DNA of 7,462 bases from an uncultured Devosia sp. (GTDB taxonomy: Bacteria > Pseudomonadota > Alphaproteobacteria > Rhizobiales > Devosiaceae), in contig CAMLOA010000079.1 of assembly GCA_946481445.1 (NCBI GenBank), positions 1-7,462 of the forward strand, written 5' to 3'. Both the position numbers and the translations under genes were made by a program. Shown one piece after another: positions 6,829 to 7,462 of this stretch. The notes under the pieces are model-generated. The model saw nothing but the letters and a program-made list of their open reading frames with translations. It ran no database searches and was not told the DNA's origin. Position 1 is the first letter of the stretch. Every line of letters starts with the position of its first letter.

Positions 6829-6857
6829 TTGACTAATTATACATACGTATGAATATT
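6829..6857 (+). promoter_or_regulatory. Sigma-70-type promoter of the ABC binding-protein gene
   Basis: On the plus strand: -35 TTGACT (6829-6834), a 17-bp spacer, and -10 AATATT (6852-6857, four of six consensus bases). Start of transcription is expected near 6864, about 37 nt before the TTG start codon. It overlaps the tetR promoter head to head with the operator palindrome in the middle. Confidence 0.65.
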
Positions 6858-6865
6858 AAGGTCAA
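6836..6865 (-). promoter_or_regulatory. Sigma-70-type promoter of tetR
   Basis: On the minus strand: -35 TTGACC (6865-6860), an 18-bp spacer, and a perfect -10 TATAAT (6841-6836), with transcription expected to start near 6829. The region is far richer in A+T than its surroundings. The spacer contains most of the palindromic operator, so a bound repressor would block RNA polymerase. Confidence 0.8.
6838..6855. promoter_or_regulatory. Candidate TetR operator shared by divergent promoters
   Basis: An 18-bp dyad, TATACATAC-GTATGAATA, symmetric at 8 of 9 positions with a perfect CATACGTATG core, centred between 6846 and 6847. It occupies the spacers of both the tetR promoter and the opposing ABC-gene promoter. 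Size and A+T-rich symmetric form are typical of TetR-family operators. Binding by the adjacent repressor is inferred. Confidence 0.7.
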
Positions 6866-6900
6866 CCCGATCCAGTCGGGTCTACCAAAGGGAGGACAAC

Positions 6901-7462
6901 TTGGTAAGGTTCGTAACGGCTCTGGCGGGCCTCTTCGCCCTGGTCGCGGTTCCGGCCGTCGCACAACCACTAACCCTGGGGACGACCCCCAACCCGGCAC
7001 CGGCCGCCGTGTTCGTTGCCGACGACCAGGGGCTGTTCGAGGCTCATGGCGTCGATGTCGAAGTGCAGATCATTGCCACCGACGCAACCATCCCGGCAGC
7101 ACTAGTTTCCGGCTCCATTGCCCTCGGCTCGGTGACCCCGACAACGCTTCTGAGCGCGGTTTCCAACGGCATCGACCTGGTGGTGCTTTCCGGCACGACG
7201 GTCACAACGCATGAGTCAAAGGATGTCGCCATCCTGGCTGGCACGAATTCCGGCATCGCGGCGACCGCCGACTTTGCCGGCAAGACGGTCGCTGTGCCCA
7301 GCCTGGGTGCCGTGCTGGACGTCATGCTGCGCACCTGGCTCGACCAGAACGGCGTCGACCCCAAGAGCGTGCGGATCGTGGAGATCCCGCTGCCTCAGCA
7401 CCCAGATCAGCTCAAGGCCGGGCAGATCGACGCGACCATCACCGTGGACCAGTTCGCCCAGC
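6901..7462 (+). CDS. ABC transporter substrate-binding protein (NMT1/SsuA-like), 3' end beyond window
   Basis: Periplasmic solute-binding component of an ABC importer; 187 codons are visible before the right edge. The start is a TTG at 6901, with a strong ribosome site AAGGGAGGA (6888-6896) five bases upstream of it. No ATG or GTG fits the signal sequence, which explains why simple ATG-based calling misses the gene. Residues 1-21 (RFVTALAGLFALVAVPAVA) are a Sec signal peptide, cleaved before Gln-Pro. The mature part shows the NMT1/SsuA pattern: LTLGTTPNPAPAAVFVADDQGLFEAHGVDVEV, then a SGSIALGSVTP stretch. A DFAGKTVAVPSLGAVLDVMLRTWL segment and LKAGQIDATITVDQF follow. Family members bind sulfonates, nitrate, taurine or pyrimidine-like compounds; the ligand cannot be chosen here. 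Permease and ATPase genes are expected beyond the window. It is probably repressed by the divergent TetR protein. Confidence 0.9.
   Translation, partial: MVRFVTALAGLFALVAVPAVAQPLTLGTTPNPAPAAVFVADDQGLFEAHGVDVEVQIIATDATIPAALVSGSIALGSVTPTTLLSAVSNGIDLVVLSGTTVTTHESKDVAILAGTNSGIAATADFAGKTVAVPSLGAVLDVMLRTWLDQNGVDPKSVRIVEIPLPQHPDQLKAGQIDATITVDQFAQ

Noticed and set aside
1..7462. CRISPR arrays, tRNA/rRNA genes, insertion sequences or attachment sites.
   Set aside because: No regularly spaced repeats, cloverleaf or transposase signatures were seen; nearly all DNA is accounted for by six genes and short control regions.

Overview
The window is GC-rich and reads like a free-living alphaproteobacterium, probably a member of the Hyphomicrobiales (rhizobia/Devosia-like). 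This rests on composition, on rhizobial-type DctB/DctD protein signatures and on the mix of TRAP and ABC uptake systems. The species cannot be read from the sequence. All of it is transport and its regulation. I see no RNA gene, mobile element or CRISPR array.

Layout. Five genes lie on the minus strand and one on the plus strand. In minus-strand transcription order they are: a TetR-family repressor (6134-6805); a DctB-like membrane sensor histidine kinase (4179-5966); a DctD-like sigma-54 response regulator (2893-4182), overlapping the kinase by ATGA; a TAXI-type TRAP solute receptor (1742-2695); and a fused TRAP permease (1-1678, running off the left edge). Divergent from tetR, on the plus strand, is an NMT1/SsuA-like ABC substrate-binding protein with a TTG start (6901-7462, running off the right edge).

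How the parts fit. The region between the response regulator and the TAXI gene holds a complete candidate sigma-54 control region. It has an exact TGGCACG-N4-TTGCA promoter (2765-2780) and, about 100 and 130 bp upstream of the predicted start site, two identical 19-bp repeats carrying a GGCGGA-TT-TCCGCC dyad, spaced exactly 30 bp. The inference is that the kinase/regulator pair switches on the adjacent TAXI-TRAP importer. Between receptor and permease sits a perfect 12-bp stem with a 4-nt loop, the kind of intercistronic hairpin that can raise receptor over permease output. At the other end, tetR and the ABC binding-protein gene have face-to-face -35/-10 promoters that share one palindromic operator (6838-6855), which suggests a self-limiting repressor of the ABC system.

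The oddest point is the response regulator. Its receiver domain keeps the acidic pair, the conserved Thr and the Lys, but has lost about 17 residues in frame, including the beta-3 strand and the phosphoacceptor Asp. Its sigma-54 contact loop reads GAFSGA instead of GAFTGA.
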